Positions 22,985 through 34,027 of a stretch of DNA of 64,000 nucleotides are shown here, piece after piece. The DNA comes from Cordia subcordata. Lineage: Eukaryota > Streptophyta > Magnoliopsida > Boraginales > Cordiaceae. Positions within the stretch are counted from its first letter, which is position 1, and the number at the start of each line of letters is the position of its first letter. The notes beneath the pieces were generated by a model that was not told the origin of the DNA, ran no database searches, and worked only from the letters and a program-made list of their open reading frames with translations. The stretch covers positions 14,318,001-14,382,000 of the forward strand of contig JAPTOF010000016.1 in assembly GCA_028554755.1 (NCBI GenBank), in the 5' to 3' direction. The position numbers and the translations under genes were made by a program.

Positions 22985-24871
22985 ATGGGAAAAAAGAAGA
23001 GATCTAGTGATTCCAAAACTAGAAAGAGTGCTAGACTTGCTTTTAAATACAACCATGGTAGCTATGAAGATGATGATGATGAATACTCCTTGGATTCGTA
23101 CATGGAACTCAAAAAGGCTTGTGAAACCATAAATGATTGCATGTCTTGCTCGGGTGCACTTACTTTTTCTCTCCAAAGTGTTCAAAAGCTTGAGAAGAAC
23201 TTAGATGATGCAAAAAGGCAACTCGTTCAAATCTTGATAAGGAAAAGTTCTCCTTCTCCTGGTTGTCATAGTTCCTCCAGCTCGAATCTTCATCTTTCTC
23301 AAGGAAATTCCATGGCAAATGAACTTGGACTTAGAGATCTTCAAGTTTCTCCCTCCTCTCTAAGAATTCATGGTCAAAGAAATGGTGATCCAAATATAGA
23401 GCATTTTTCAAGCTCGGCTATAGCTAACCATCTCGACATGGCAAGTGCAAAAAACTCAACAAATGTCACATCCACTCCTATTCTGAATGGTGCTTGTCGG
23501 AATCCTGATGAGATGGAGAACAAAATGGCAACAAAATATCATTATTTTCCATCTTCGATTGAGGGTGAAAAAGCTCCGAATTCTGGCCATTGTGGTTCAT
23601 TTTTCAATGCCAATGGACCAATGGATAATACACTTGTGACCAGCATGCATTTGATTGAGCAAGTACAACGTGCAGCCCCTTTTCCTAACCAGCAGTGTAC
23701 TTTTGCTACCATAATCAACCAAAGGATGATAACTCATCCTATTGGGAATGGTTTTGGTAGCCCAATTTCAAATTTGCAAGCATGTGAATAAGTTTTTTCC
23801 CCCCAAATTCAATCAGATGCTATTGGAATAGGACCAACATCCTTGGGTATAAATTCTGAACCTTTGTGTCCCATTCCCTTAAATTCGGCTATATCAAATG
23901 TGGCCCCCAATCCATGTGATAGGGACCTATATGTTCATTTCCCTCCCCTCCCCTCCAAACTAGGTCAGCAAGCTCTCTTTCCAAATTAGCAAGGCAAAAT
24001 GACATGGCAGCCATGTATGCAAAGGATTCTCTTCCTTTTAGTGCAAACGGGAATGTCTAAGATGAGCCTTCAAATGCCAATATTCAAAATTCCTCTCTTC
24101 CTCACCATCCTTTTGGAGTTCATGGTGATCTTTGCAGCCAATCTCAAGGTAATTTTCAGCCTCCTACTCAAAATAATGAGCCATAATTAGTTTGGAATAT
24201 TGATAAAAATTGGAAAGATGCATGCTTGGGTAAGCTTGGTAATTCACATAAGCTTGATTTTCATAATCCCACTTGTGAAAATGGTATTATTGGAGCTGCA
24301 CCGCCTATTGAAGTTTTTGAGGAGGGAGACGAGCATTGGAGATGTTGCTTGATTGGACAATTTATTGGTACCCCGCCTCCCTTTTTTTGGTCATTCGTAA
24401 AATGGTTGATTCACATTGGAAGATGTTTGGAAAAGTTGAAATAAAATCAACAGAAAATGGCTTTTATGTTTTCAAGTTTGTTAATGATGAATCTTGTGAT
24501 CTTGTCATGGAGCAATTATGGCATGTAAACCACTGACCCTCTTGCTTAGAAGATGGGATCCAAATGCACAGCTAATTAATTTTAGTTGGGATAAAGTTCC
24601 CCTTTGGGTCAAGTTAAGGAATGTCCCTTGTTCGCTAATCACTCGAAAAGGGTTAAGTTATATTGCTAGTACATTAGGTTGTCTATTACAAATGGATAAA
24701 CTTACTGAATCACGGACTTTTGTGGGCTATGCAAGAGTTTGTATCGAAATGGACCTTTCTAGAGAGTTGCCAGATCACACTTTTGTAAAGCTTAGGGATG
24801 AAAATTGGGCTAAAATTGAAGTTGAGTATGCTTGAAAACCTCTTGTGTGTTCAAATTGCAAGATTATGGGT
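22985..24871 (+). pseudogene. OO-3 ORF1, first part (type II)
   Basis: Starts at ATG 22985 with MGKKKRSSDSKTRKSARLAF (NLS-like), then an acidic block (YEDDDDEYSLDSYMELKKA) and a likely coiled coil (QKLEKNLDDAKRQLVQIL); the first 268 codons are open (to 23791). After a stop-rich linker, DUF4283 (24226-24835) reads FEEGDEHWRCCLIGQFIGTP, MVDSHWKMFGKVEIKSTENG, LLRRWDPNAQLINFSWDKVP, KLRNVPCSLITRKG and FVGYARVCIEMDLSREL. The knuckle begins CSNCKIMG and is cut there by Athila; it resumes GHSLSLCLN at 35866. One frameshift at about 24400 inside the domain. Confidence 0.88.
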
Positions 24872-26700
24872 TGGTGCATCTTTCAAGTGCAAGCTCTAAA
24901 AGACCCGCAAGCGTATGGATTGTGCAATATAGTGTGTACAAGTACGGGTATCGAACCACAGGGAGGCGTGAATAATGTGGGTGAATTCTATGCTTGGTGT
25001 TCTAGAAAGTACCAAAAAGAAAGATCTAAACTAGACATATTTTTGGGGTTTTGGATTATTGGGAGCTCTAGGTAAAGGAAATAAAACTAAACTATGAATA
25101 TGAACCCAAGTTGGTCAAAAGGGAACTAACAATTGAGAAGGGGTTAGGGTGACTTCGACATCTGAATGGGTAATTCTATACTCAAATGCTATGGGATTAA
25201 GGGATGATGGCTAACTAGCATGAGTGCTCTTAACTAGGTTGCTAGTTAGTGTCCTAATTTCCCCCTAGGACTCGGTGCGGGTCTATTCCTGGGCGGTGCC
25301 TCCTAGAGCTACGGCGTGGTCCTTATGACCTAGGGCCTCAAGAGTGACTAACTAACTTCCTAGGTGACTTAGAATGAACCTACCTTAGTACCTAAATCTT
25401 TGGCTGGATTTAAAGCCAAGACCTAGTGTTGCTAAGGTTGACTAAACTTATCCGAAAACCTATTGGCTAGATTTAAAGCCAAAGGAGACTCGGTCTAGAC
25501 TAGCTGTAAATTACACTTCATCATTCTAAGGTCACTACAGCAGGATTTGACTTGCTTGTGCGTTCATACATGTTCAAGGCCAAGGTGCTTGTGAATAATG
25601 GAACCTATTCAACTACCAAACATCGTCATGTTCAGTTCACACCATTAGAAATAATTAATAACCAACACGTATGTGTTATTGAAGTTATGCTCATTACTAG
25701 GCATGCAAATATACATATAGACATGAATAAAAGCATTACCCACTTCATAGCATCCACATATAAACACATAGACATGATTATAACATGGATTAGATGTGTT
25801 TAGTAACAAACAAACTTCAATTTATACACATATTACTCATCTAGGCATTTTATCAAACACTTAGACATGAATGAGAAAATATCCATTTGAACAAGAAAAT
25901 TCGAAACATGTATATGCATTCAGCCATCATATCCCATATCATAAGAGTATATAGTTAACCTATTACATAAGTTAAATCACCCTACACAAGTCTACTCAAT
26001 CATAATAGGAAATAGAATCAAAGAGAGATAATGAAGCTTCCCTTTCATCCTAGCTAATCTTGTACAAAGCTTTTGAGCAAACTTGATTCCAAATGTTTGA
26101 ACCCTCCAAATAAAGCCTGGTTCTTAGTGAGAAATGTGTGAAGAGTGTGGGTGAAGTGGGTGGGATCTAGGGTTAAGTGTGTGAGAATTTTAGGTGTGAA
26201 GTGTGTGTTAATATTCCAAAAAGTCCTTTTTTCTGCAAAATGGGGCACTATTTATATGTTCTCAGGCCTCTGGACCTAGCTCGACCAGCTTTCTAATGAT
26301 GCTCGTTGGATTGGCTGGTCGACCAGCTCAGGAGGGGTGATCGTCCAGCTATTTTTCGCACTTCTCTGGAGTGGCCGGTCGACCGGCTCTTTTTCCTTGG
26401 TCGTCCAGCTGACTTTCTTCCTCTATTCTTTGTCTTCTCGGCCTCTGGTCTTCTCTCTTAGACCCGTGCATTTCTCATCTTCATCACCTTTCAATCTTGA
26501 TCTTAACCCAAAGTTCACCTAAATGATTGAAAACAAGCAATTAGTGTAGCAATTTGTCTCTTAAACTCGATATGCACATTTGTTTACGCTTAAGCCTATT
26601 CTTATCAAAAGCACTACACTAATGCATCATTATGAGCACTCAACACCTCTAAAATATAGGTAAATGACAATGCAAACACACACAAAAACACAACACATCA
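24872..26700 (-). repeat. Athila 3' LTR (left copy)
   Basis: 1829 bp, TGGTG...ACATCA on the plus strand. It is near-identical to the right LTR, with scattered substitutions and a few small indels: it has extra bases near 26130 (an AAGAGTGTGGGTG stretch) and lacks a short CATCG-type insert near 26490. It keeps more CpG sites than the right copy in the palindrome cluster (26281-26410). The 83-codon reading frame at 25552-25803, conserved in the other LTR, has no recognisable domain and is probably chance. Confidence 0.95.
26248..26410 (-). promoter_or_regulatory. LTR TATA box with upstream palindromic repeat cluster
   Basis: On the minus strand ATATAAATAG (plus 26248-26257; 35401-35410 in the other LTR) is a good TATA box. 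Immediately upstream in that orientation lie five related units in 130 bp: TCGACCAGCT (26281-26290), the perfect 14-bp palindrome GCTGGTCGACCAGC (26314-26327), TCGTCCAGCT (26341-26350), the perfect palindrome GCCGGTCGACCGGC (26374-26387) and TCGTCCAGCT (26401-26410). They are CpG-rich in otherwise AT-rich DNA. A transcription-factor or methylation target role is inference. Confidence 0.6.
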
Positions 26701-26736
26701 ACACCCCAAACCTTCTCCTTGCTTGTCCTCAAGCAA
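26701..26736 (-). other. Polypurine tract and hairpin next to the 3' LTR
   Basis: Directly beside the LTR end (26700), ACACCCCAAACCTTCTCC on the plus strand is the complement of a purine-rich plus-strand primer site. It is followed by TTGCTTG-TCCT-CAAGCAA (26719-26736), a perfect 7-bp hairpin with a 4-nt loop. Confidence 0.7.
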
Positions 26737-27641
26737 GCCCAATCTTAAATTTTATTTCTAAAGCCGATACAATGGATTGCCTAAAGGATTAACTCTCTAT
26801 CAAAGTCAGTCTAAGAAACATAAAGAGGGCATTCCTATTGTGGAGAGATCCCCAAATCTCTTTGGATCCTCCATCTACTCATAAGGGGTCTCGTTCCTTG
26901 TAGGAATTTCCCGAGTAGCCAATCCACCACATGCCTAGGATTCTAACTCACGCACTCGGGATGTTGATATTTCATGCTCCCTCAACTAACATGGCCTCCC
27001 CAACATGCACCAAGCCTCAAAGACAAGAAGAGAGAATATACAAACACAATGGCTTATAAAAAGCCTTATTCACGTATCTACAAAGATGATAACTTGTGCT
27101 AAGTTGACATTGTGTCACTTATGCACTTATTCACTAACTTTTTGGTGCCTTTGGCTTTTCCTCTTTTTCACTTCATTATATATATATATATATATATGTA
27201 TATTTGCACCTTTTTGCCTTTTTCATTTTTTTGTTGAACTTTTAATGCTTTGTATTGCATTCAGAAAAAGAAAGAAAAAGAAAGGCTTTGGCACATCAAC
27301 AAGAACCAATCAAGGAAGGGGCATTCACATCAACAACCCTTTTCCAACACTCTTTCCTACCAAGCTATGGGGTGGCTACAAAGGTTATTCTTTCAAGGTT
27401 CTCACTCCCCACAACTTTGAAGGGCATCCCCTCCAAGACTTATTTTTCAAACCACTCAATTCATTTCTCCACAATGCCTCTCATCTTCATAAATCAATAA
27501 AGTTAATCACAAAATCCAACACAATGATCAACAAAGAAATAAATGACTCTATATGCATCAAAATTAAAAAATTTTCACCATTTTTAAACGCAGAATGCAA
27601 TCTACCCTAAGCAAGATATATAACAAGAAAACCAAACTCCT
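26737..27641 (-). other. Athila 3' non-coding region
   Basis: About 0.9 kb between two polypurine/hairpin modules. I see no env-like ORF with homology; the 201-codon frame at 27005-27610 (plus strand, antisense to the element) is T-rich and runs through a TA dinucleotide repeat (27177-27197), so I take it as chance. Athila elements often have an env-like ORF here; this copy does not. Confidence 0.6.
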
Positions 27642-27679
27642 ACACCCCCAAACCTAAACTTTGCTTGTCCTCAAGCAAA
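27642..27679 (-). repeat. Second polypurine/hairpin module
   Basis: ACACCCCCAAACCTAAAC (27642-27659), then TTTGCTTG-TCCT-CAAGCAAA (27660-27679, 8-bp stem), a near copy of the module at 26701-26736 located 0.94 kb further inside. It may be an internal second primer site or the trace of a duplication. Confidence 0.6.
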
Positions 27680-28118
27680 AAGATCAAAACACAAAAACAA
27701 GCAAATCGTCATTACAAAACAAGTAAGGGTGGTGGGGATAGGGTGTAAACATAGGGAACAAGTGGAGAAAGGATAGATACAACCTTGCATTTTCTTCAAA
27801 GCTTTCTATGCCAATGATAAATCACCATACTTCTAATCCTGTGACTCACAATTCATAAACACTCACAAAGAAAACAACATTAGTAGCATTGCCTATGCAT
27901 ACTTGCATTGGCATGTGCAACAATGAGCAATGGTGTATCTTATGGGACAAAGGATTTGGATTCAACACTTTGGTATGGGTGCAAGAAAGATAAAAGAAAG
28001 AAAATAAAAAGAAAATAAAGTGAAACAAATGCAAAATCAAAATTGCAAAATTGAACCTAGGTTGCCTCCTAGTAGCGCTAACCACCATGCCGTCAGCCAG
28101 GCAAACACCAACTCATCT
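27680..28118 (-). other. Athila non-coding spacer after integrase
   Basis: About 440 bp downstream of the integrase stop in element orientation. It is A-rich, and no conserved protein is recognised in any frame. Confidence 0.5.
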
Positions 28119-29460
28119 TCAACTTCCATAGATGGGATCCTGAAGCATTAAAACCTCCGTACGAGCAATGCTCGGATAATATGCGTGCTTCAAGTGTTGC
28201 CCATTCACCTTCAACTCTCGGTCATCCTTCAAGTCTTTAATCTTGATTGCTTCAGAAGGATAGGCAACCATCACCTCATATGGACTATCCCATCTTGTCT
28301 TAAGCTTACCTGGAAAGAGTTTCAATCGTGAGTTAAACAACCAAACTTTATCAAAAGGAGAGAATGATTTCTTAATAATGTGTTTATCATGAATTCTCTT
28401 CATCCTATCCTTATAAAGTTTAGCGTTCTCATACGCCTCGAATCTAAGATCTTCCAATTCCGCTAGGTCTAGCTTCCTTTTCTCACCCGCTCTTGCCAAG
28501 TCAAAATTTAGGGCTTTGATTGCCCAATAATGGGAGTCTTAAAGGCGGTATGGTAGGCCCACAAAGCATCATTTAGCCTAATAGACCAATCTCTTCTATC
28601 GGGCCTAACCGTTTTCTCTAAAATGTGCTTGATCTCTCTATTGGACACCTCTACTTGTCCACTAGTTTGCGGGTGATAAGGAGTGGCTACCTTATGGGTG
28701 ACCGAATATCTTCTCAACAAGGCCTCTAAAGTCCTATGGCAAAAATGCAAACTCCCATCACTAATTAAGACCCTAGGGACTCCAAATCTAGAGAAAATGT
28801 TTTCTTTAATAAACTTAACCACTACCCTATGGTCATTAGTGCATGTAGGAATAGCCTCAACCCATTTGGACACATAATCAACGGCCACTAAAATGTATTG
28901 GTACCCAAAGGAAGGTGGAAATGGACCCATTAAGTCTATACCCCAAACATCAAACAATTTACAAGGAAGAATAGGGGATAAAGGGATCATGTTTCTTTTA
29001 GAGATGGACCCGGATTGTTGACATCTAAAACACTTCTTGCAATATTCTTGGGCATCCTTAAAGAGAGTAGGACAAAACAGTCCACTTTGCAAGACCTTCG
29101 CGGCGGTCTTCTTCCCACTAAAATGACCCCCACACCCCTCATCATGACACATGCTCAAAACGCTCTCAAACTCATCCTCAGGCACACACCGGCGAATCAT
29201 TTGATATGCACACACTTTGAAAAGATAGAGATCCTCTCAAAAGAAATGTCTAACTTGCGCTAGGAACCTATCTCTCTCTCTCTTCTCCCAATGGGAAGGA
29301 AAACGCCTTGTGGCAAGATAATTGACAATATGAGCAAACTAAGGTGCGTGATGAGAGATGGCAAACAATTGCTCATCAGGGAATGAATCATGAAAAGAAG
29401 ATAGATCACTAGAAGACTTGCTAACAAGACAGGAAAGATGATCTGCAACTAAATTTTCTC
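28119..29460 (-). pseudogene. Athila integrase
   Basis: Inserts the cDNA into the host genome. The HHCC zinc domain has [18 protein letters not shown] and [11 protein letters not shown] (about 29060-29150). The catalytic core has D ([12 protein letters not shown]), D (LISDGSLHF) and E ([16 protein letters not shown]), so DDE is intact. After the TAFKTPI motif the frame jumps into [18 protein letters not shown] (28510-28545). From family knowledge about 30 residues (the usual GMSP...HKAY segment) are missing, a small internal deletion that also shifts the frame. The C-terminal part (28119-28499) runs KLDLAELEDLRFEAYENAK to QDPIYGS-stop. No chromodomain is visible, as expected for Athila. Confidence 0.9.
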
Positions 29461-29494
29461 TACCCTTCTTATCCCGGATTTCTATGTCAAACTC

Positions 29495-30763
29495 TTAAAG
29501 AAGGAGCAACCACCTAATCAAGCGGGGCTTAGATTCTTTCTTAGACAACAAATACTTCAATGCTGCATGATCGGTGTAGACAATCACTTTGGACCCTAGG
29601 ATGTATGACCTAAATTTGTCAATGGAGAAAACTATTGCTAGAAGCTCTTTTTCCGTAGTGGTATAATTCTTTTGTGCTTCATCAAGAGTCTTGCTAGCAT
29701 AGTACACAACATTGGGCAACTTATCCTTCCTTTGACCTAAAACAGCTCCTATCGCATAATCGGATGCATCACACATAACCTCAAATGGGAGACTGTAGTT
29801 AGGTGGCTGGATAATTGGGGATGTAGACAATAAGGATTTAAGCCTATTGAAAGCTCTAACACATTCATCATCAAAGTCAAAAGGGACATCTTATGCTAAG
29901 AGCCTAGACAAGGGGCGTGCAATGTGACTTAAATCCTTAATGAATCTACGGTAAAATCCTCAATGCCCTAGAAAAGATCTAACATCCTTGACACACTTAG
30001 GGACAGGCAACTTTTCAATTAATTCTACCTTAGCTAGGTCAACTTGAATTCCACTAGATGATACAACATGACCCAACACTATCCCTCGTTGCACCATGAA
30101 GTGGGATTTCTCCCAACTTAACACTAGATTCTTCTTTACACATTGGTCTAAGACTAAAGAGAGATGACTCAAGCACTCATCAAAGCTATCTCCAAAGACT
30201 GAGAAATCATCCATGAAAATCTCTAAATGCCTCTCAATCATGTCACTAAAAATGGCCATCATATATCTCTGAAAGGTCGCTGGGGCATTACAAAGACCGA
30301 AGGGCATTCTCCTTTAAGCAAAAGTGCCATAGAGACAAGTAAAGGTGGTCTTGACCTGGTCCTTGAGAAACATAGGGATCTGGTTATAACCCGAATAACC
30401 ATCTAGAAAATAATAGTAGCTATGCCCAGCTACTTTATCTAAGATTTGGTCTAAAAAAGGCAATGGGAAATGATCCTTCGTAGTTTTGGAGTTGAGCTTC
30501 CTATTGTCAATACAAACTCTCCATCCCGTGGGAGTACGTGTAGGGATAAGCTCTTTTCTCTCATTCTCAACAACCGTGATCCCAGACTTCTTAGGGACAA
30601 CTTGGACCGGGCTAACCCACTCATTATCGAAGATCGGATAAATAATGCCTGCATCTAAAAGCTTAATGATCTCTTTCTTAACTACTTCGCTCATGTGTGG
30701 GTTTAGCCTCCTTTGCATTTCCCTAGAAGGAATGGCTCCATCCTCAAGGTGAATACGATGCAT
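29495..30763 (-). pseudogene. Athila reverse transcriptase and RNase H
   Basis: The RT begins with PHMSEVVKKEIIKLLDAGII (about 30690), then SPVQVVPKKSGITVV, PTGWRVCIDNRKLN, PFGLCNAPATFQRYMM and the catalytic FMDDFSVFG (30195-30225; FMDD is the usual Athila form of YxDD), then GHVVSSSGIQVD. RNase H (29495-29830) has [32 protein letters not shown] and [12 protein letters not shown]. All segments lie in one frame with stops at 30314 (between TFA and RRMPFG) and near 29495, plus damage between 29830 and 29960. It is in the same frame as the protease and the integrase core, so the parent had one long pol. Confidence 0.92.
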
Positions 30764-30802
30764 GCAAACTGAATGGTCTATACCTCTTAAATCATCAATT
30801 TT

Positions 30803-32254
30803 CTACCCTATAGCTTTCCTATGTTTCCTAAGGACTTCTAAGAGATGCTCCTCATGCTCACTAGAAAGACCGAAAGCTATGATGATCGGAAGGGTCTCAT
30901 TAGGGCTTAAGAATGCATATTTCAAATGATCAGGAAGGGGTTTAAGCTCTAAAGATGGGCTAGGATCAACCAAGGGGGACTTAACCTCAATATTATCAAT
31001 GGGGACATCACTAGAAATGAGACTAGAAGGATTAACCTTAATTGATTTATTAGTCAAATGGCTCTCAATCAAGGAAGTAGAAGCTACACATTTCCTCTCT
31101 AAGGTCTCCAAATCAAAACTAGACATCAATTCCTTAAATTTCCTCAATTCTTCTCCATCGGTCATAGTCTTCTCGATAATATCCTCAACACAAGAATCAA
31201 TCACATCCACCCTAAAGCACTCTTCTCTATCCTCTCCTCCTATACTAGCCCTATTCACCACCTCTGCAACTTTCATAGTGGATCTCAAATTCCCAAATTT
31301 CATCTCCAATATCCCCGACTTACAATGGATAATGGCATCTACAGTGGCAAGGAAGGGGCGACCTAGAAGAATGGGTGTAAAATGTCTAGAGTCATATCCT
31401 GAATCCATATCTAACACTATGAAGTCAACAGGGTACACAAACTCATCTACCTGGACCATAATGTCCTCTATCACACCCCTAGGTCTACGCTCAGACTTAT
31501 CAGCTAGCTGAAGAGTAACATGTGTAGGAGACAACTCACCTAGACCTGGCTGCTGATAAACAGAGTAGGGAATGAGATTCACACTAGATCCTAAATCTAA
31601 CAAGGCGTGATCAATTTGGGTCTCACGGATCCTACATGGAATGGTGAAGGCTCCAGGGTTACTCATCTTGGGCGGAAGGCCCGAAGTACAAATACTGCTC
31701 ACCTTCTTAGGAATGTTCGATGACCTATGTTTTCTTGTACAAAGATCCTTAAAGAACTTAGAATAAGAGGGGATGGAAATGATCGCATCTATCAAAGGAA
31801 GATTGACCTTAAGGTCCTTAAGATGCTCTAAAACCTTAAAGAACCTAGAATCCTTACTACGTGTAGGCCTCTCTAAGGCGGATGGAAAGGGAACTCTAGG
31901 CTTTATACCTCTAGATACATGGGAGTCATCAATAGGCTTTTTTTCCTCCCGACATGGGCGAGAAGTACTACTCTCTCCATGATCTCTAATGGGCTCATCT
32001 CTCTCAACAGGACCTTCTCTAGAATTTCCCTCAACAGGGCTACCATGTGGTGCTCTAGACTTGGAAGGACCACAAGGTGCAGGCATTGCAAAGTCAACTC
32101 CTACCTTATTATCCACTACCCGACTGCTCCTAAAAGTAGTGACAGCTTTAGCCTGGGCCTGAGGGGGATAAGTGGTATCGGTGGAGGAACAGGACTCGAC
32201 TCTAAGGTTCACCTCTGGCTGAGAAGGCAATTTCCCGAGGTCTCTAGCACTCAA
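30803..32254 (-). pseudogene. Athila retropepsin (aspartic protease) region
   Basis: An open stretch of 483 codons. A low-complexity, charged first third (31800-32250) is followed by LKDLKVNLPLIDAIISIPSY (31745-31810) and the retropepsin core HALLDLGSSVNLIPYSVYQQ at about 31560-31610. The active-site triad reads DLG-S, the usual Athila variant of DTG/DSG. It is followed by VHVDF-type strands (VYPVDFIVLDM) and PILLGRPFLATVDAIIH. Cuts the Gag-Pol precursor. It is in frame with gag (across stops near 32290-32402) and with RT (stop at 30803). The final part links to RT. Confidence 0.88.
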
Positions 32255-32288
32255 CTAACTAGTAATCTGTCTTAACTGTGCCTCAAAC

Positions 32289-33753
32289 CTCGCCATTTGC
32301 TACCTATTTTCTGCCAATTCTTGTTGTTGGCTCTAAATGAACTGCATTATCTTTATCATGTCATTACTAGGAGGTTCGCTACTAGAGGGAGCAGGCAAAG
32401 CCTAGGGTTGAGGAGCACCAGTAAGACAGGGTTGATTAACATGATAGAAACCTGGGGGATATCGAGGACGGGGTCGCTGCTGGGGTGGAATCTGAGGATG
32501 TGAACTAGACTCATGCTGTCCTTGTCTCCAAGAAAATTTCGGGTTATCCCTCCAACCCGGATTGTATGTGTTCGAGTATGGATTATACTCACGAGAATAA
32601 CCTTGTGTGGCGCATACTTGCTCTTTCATGAATTCAGGAAATTGGGATGCTAAAGGGCAAGCTATGGTCTCATGAGATGACTCGGAGCACAATGCACAAA
32701 CTTCAACAACTAAAGGGGCGAAGGAAGAACCTAAAGAACTAGTCCTATGACCTTGGGATGAAATGGACAAAGAAATGAATTGATCTAGCTTATTCGTCAA
32801 AGCCTCAACCTTAGCGGGTAAGTCTAAAGAAATTCCAACCTCACTAACACTTCTCTTGTTACCTCCCCGACTAGACCTTTCCATTGCAAAATTTTGAAAA
32901 GAATTTTCAGCCATCATTTCTATTTTCTCCCATGCCTCAGTCGGTCTCAAAAGATAGAAGCCACCACTGGAGGCGGCATTGACCATCATCCTATTTTGTT
33001 CATTCAAGCCTTGAAAGAAGTATGGCATTAGGTCATGATTGCCGTACCCGTGGTGCGGACATTGTCTAAGAAGATCCTTGAACCTTTCCCAAGCCTCATG
33101 AAAAGATTCTAGGTCATGTTGGGAGAAAGTCATATGGCTGTCCTAAGGTCGGTCATCTTGGCCATGGGATAAAATTTTTGAAAGAACTTAGATTGAAGCT
33201 CAGCCCATGTAGTAATGCAACCGTTAGGTAAGCAGTGTAACCAAGTCCTAGCCTTGTCCTTAAGAGAGAAAGGAAACAATCTTAGACGTATGACCTCTTG
33301 AGAGACATTGGGGACATGGAGAATGGAACTCATCTCAACAAAATCAGTGATATGATCTAGAGAACTCTCATTGCTTCTCCCGTAGAAGGAGGGAAGCATG
33401 GCCAACATATTAGGCTTAATCTCAAAGTTCGTTTCCCCCAAGCCCTGAATTTGAATAGCCAAATTAGGCTCAAAGGCTTCGGGAAGAAAGAATTGCCTAA
33501 GAGTGGGTTCCCTATCTATGGGTGGGTCCGGTCTACGGGGCTCTCGCCTAAAATGAGCTTGGGCTTGATGCCCAATGTGATCATGAGGTGGAATGGGATT
33601 CATTGGGGGATTGGGAGGATTAGGAGGATGATTGGGATCGGCCATCTCCTCAAGTAGATCTCCTAAATTCCTTAAATGTCTAGCAATTCTATCAGGTTCA
33701 GGATTAAGAGGAACTAGGTGATTTCTAAGGGATCTCCTACCAAGCATGCACAA
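32289..33753 (-). pseudogene. Athila gag
   Basis: Capsid protein. First part (33130-33753): Pro/Asn-rich, then FEIKPNMLAMLPSFYGRS, EVIRLRLFPFSLKDKART and ITTWAELQSKFFQKFYPM. A frameshift at about 33133 moves it to the second frame (32402-33133): FHEAWERFKDLLRQCPHHG and GLNEQNRMMVNAASSGGFY. A zinc knuckle CALCSESSHETIAC (CX2CX4HX4C, about 32665-32705) and a basic, Pro/Arg-rich tail end at a stop at 32402. Downstream in the same frame QQELAENR and MARFEAQLRQI (32290-32340) look like a helical Gag tail cut by stops. Confidence 0.9.
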
Positions 33754-34003
33754 TCTATCCTAACTCCGGCCACTTCTACCCCCGAAAACTTCAATACTCC
33801 TAAAACTATAGCAAATAAACCACAATCCTAGAAAGTCTACAAAAATAAAGAAAAAAGCTGAAATAGATAAACAAAAACTAAAGCAAGATAATATAAACAA
33901 TAAAAAAGATAAGCAAAATCTAAACAAACTATAAAGGAAAAACAAGAAAAGCAAATAAAGCAACTGCCAAAACACACAAGCAAAGAATGCAAATCACCGT
34001 GCC
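33754..34003 (-). other. Athila leader between PBS and gag
   Basis: About 250 nt of A-rich (plus strand) untranslated leader without conserved coding. It may contain the packaging signal; nothing specific can be shown. Confidence 0.5.
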
Positions 34004-34021
34004 GCCCCAGCAACGGTGCCA
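34004..34021 (-). other. Primer-binding site, tRNA-Asp type
   Basis: On the minus strand TGGCACCGTTGCTGGGGC starts 6 nt after the 5' LTR. It is close to TGGCGCCGTTGCCGGGG, the plant tRNA-Asp primer site used by Athila/Tat elements; two C-to-T-type changes are consistent with CpG decay. Confidence 0.85.
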
Positions 34022-34027
34022 AGAACT

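Noticed and set aside
25552..25803. 83-codon frame conserved in both LTRs (also 34717-34968)
   Set aside because: Conservation follows from LTR identity; antisense to the element and without a domain.
26281..26410. Palindrome cluster as a CRISPR array
   Set aside because: Units are short, unequal and spaced irregularly, and the context is a plant LTR promoter.
27177..27197. TA dinucleotide repeat
   Set aside because: Ordinary microsatellite.
27005..27610. 201-codon plus-strand frame in the Athila 3' region
   Set aside because: Phe/Ile/Tyr-rich, runs through a TA repeat, antisense to the element, and has no recognisable domain.
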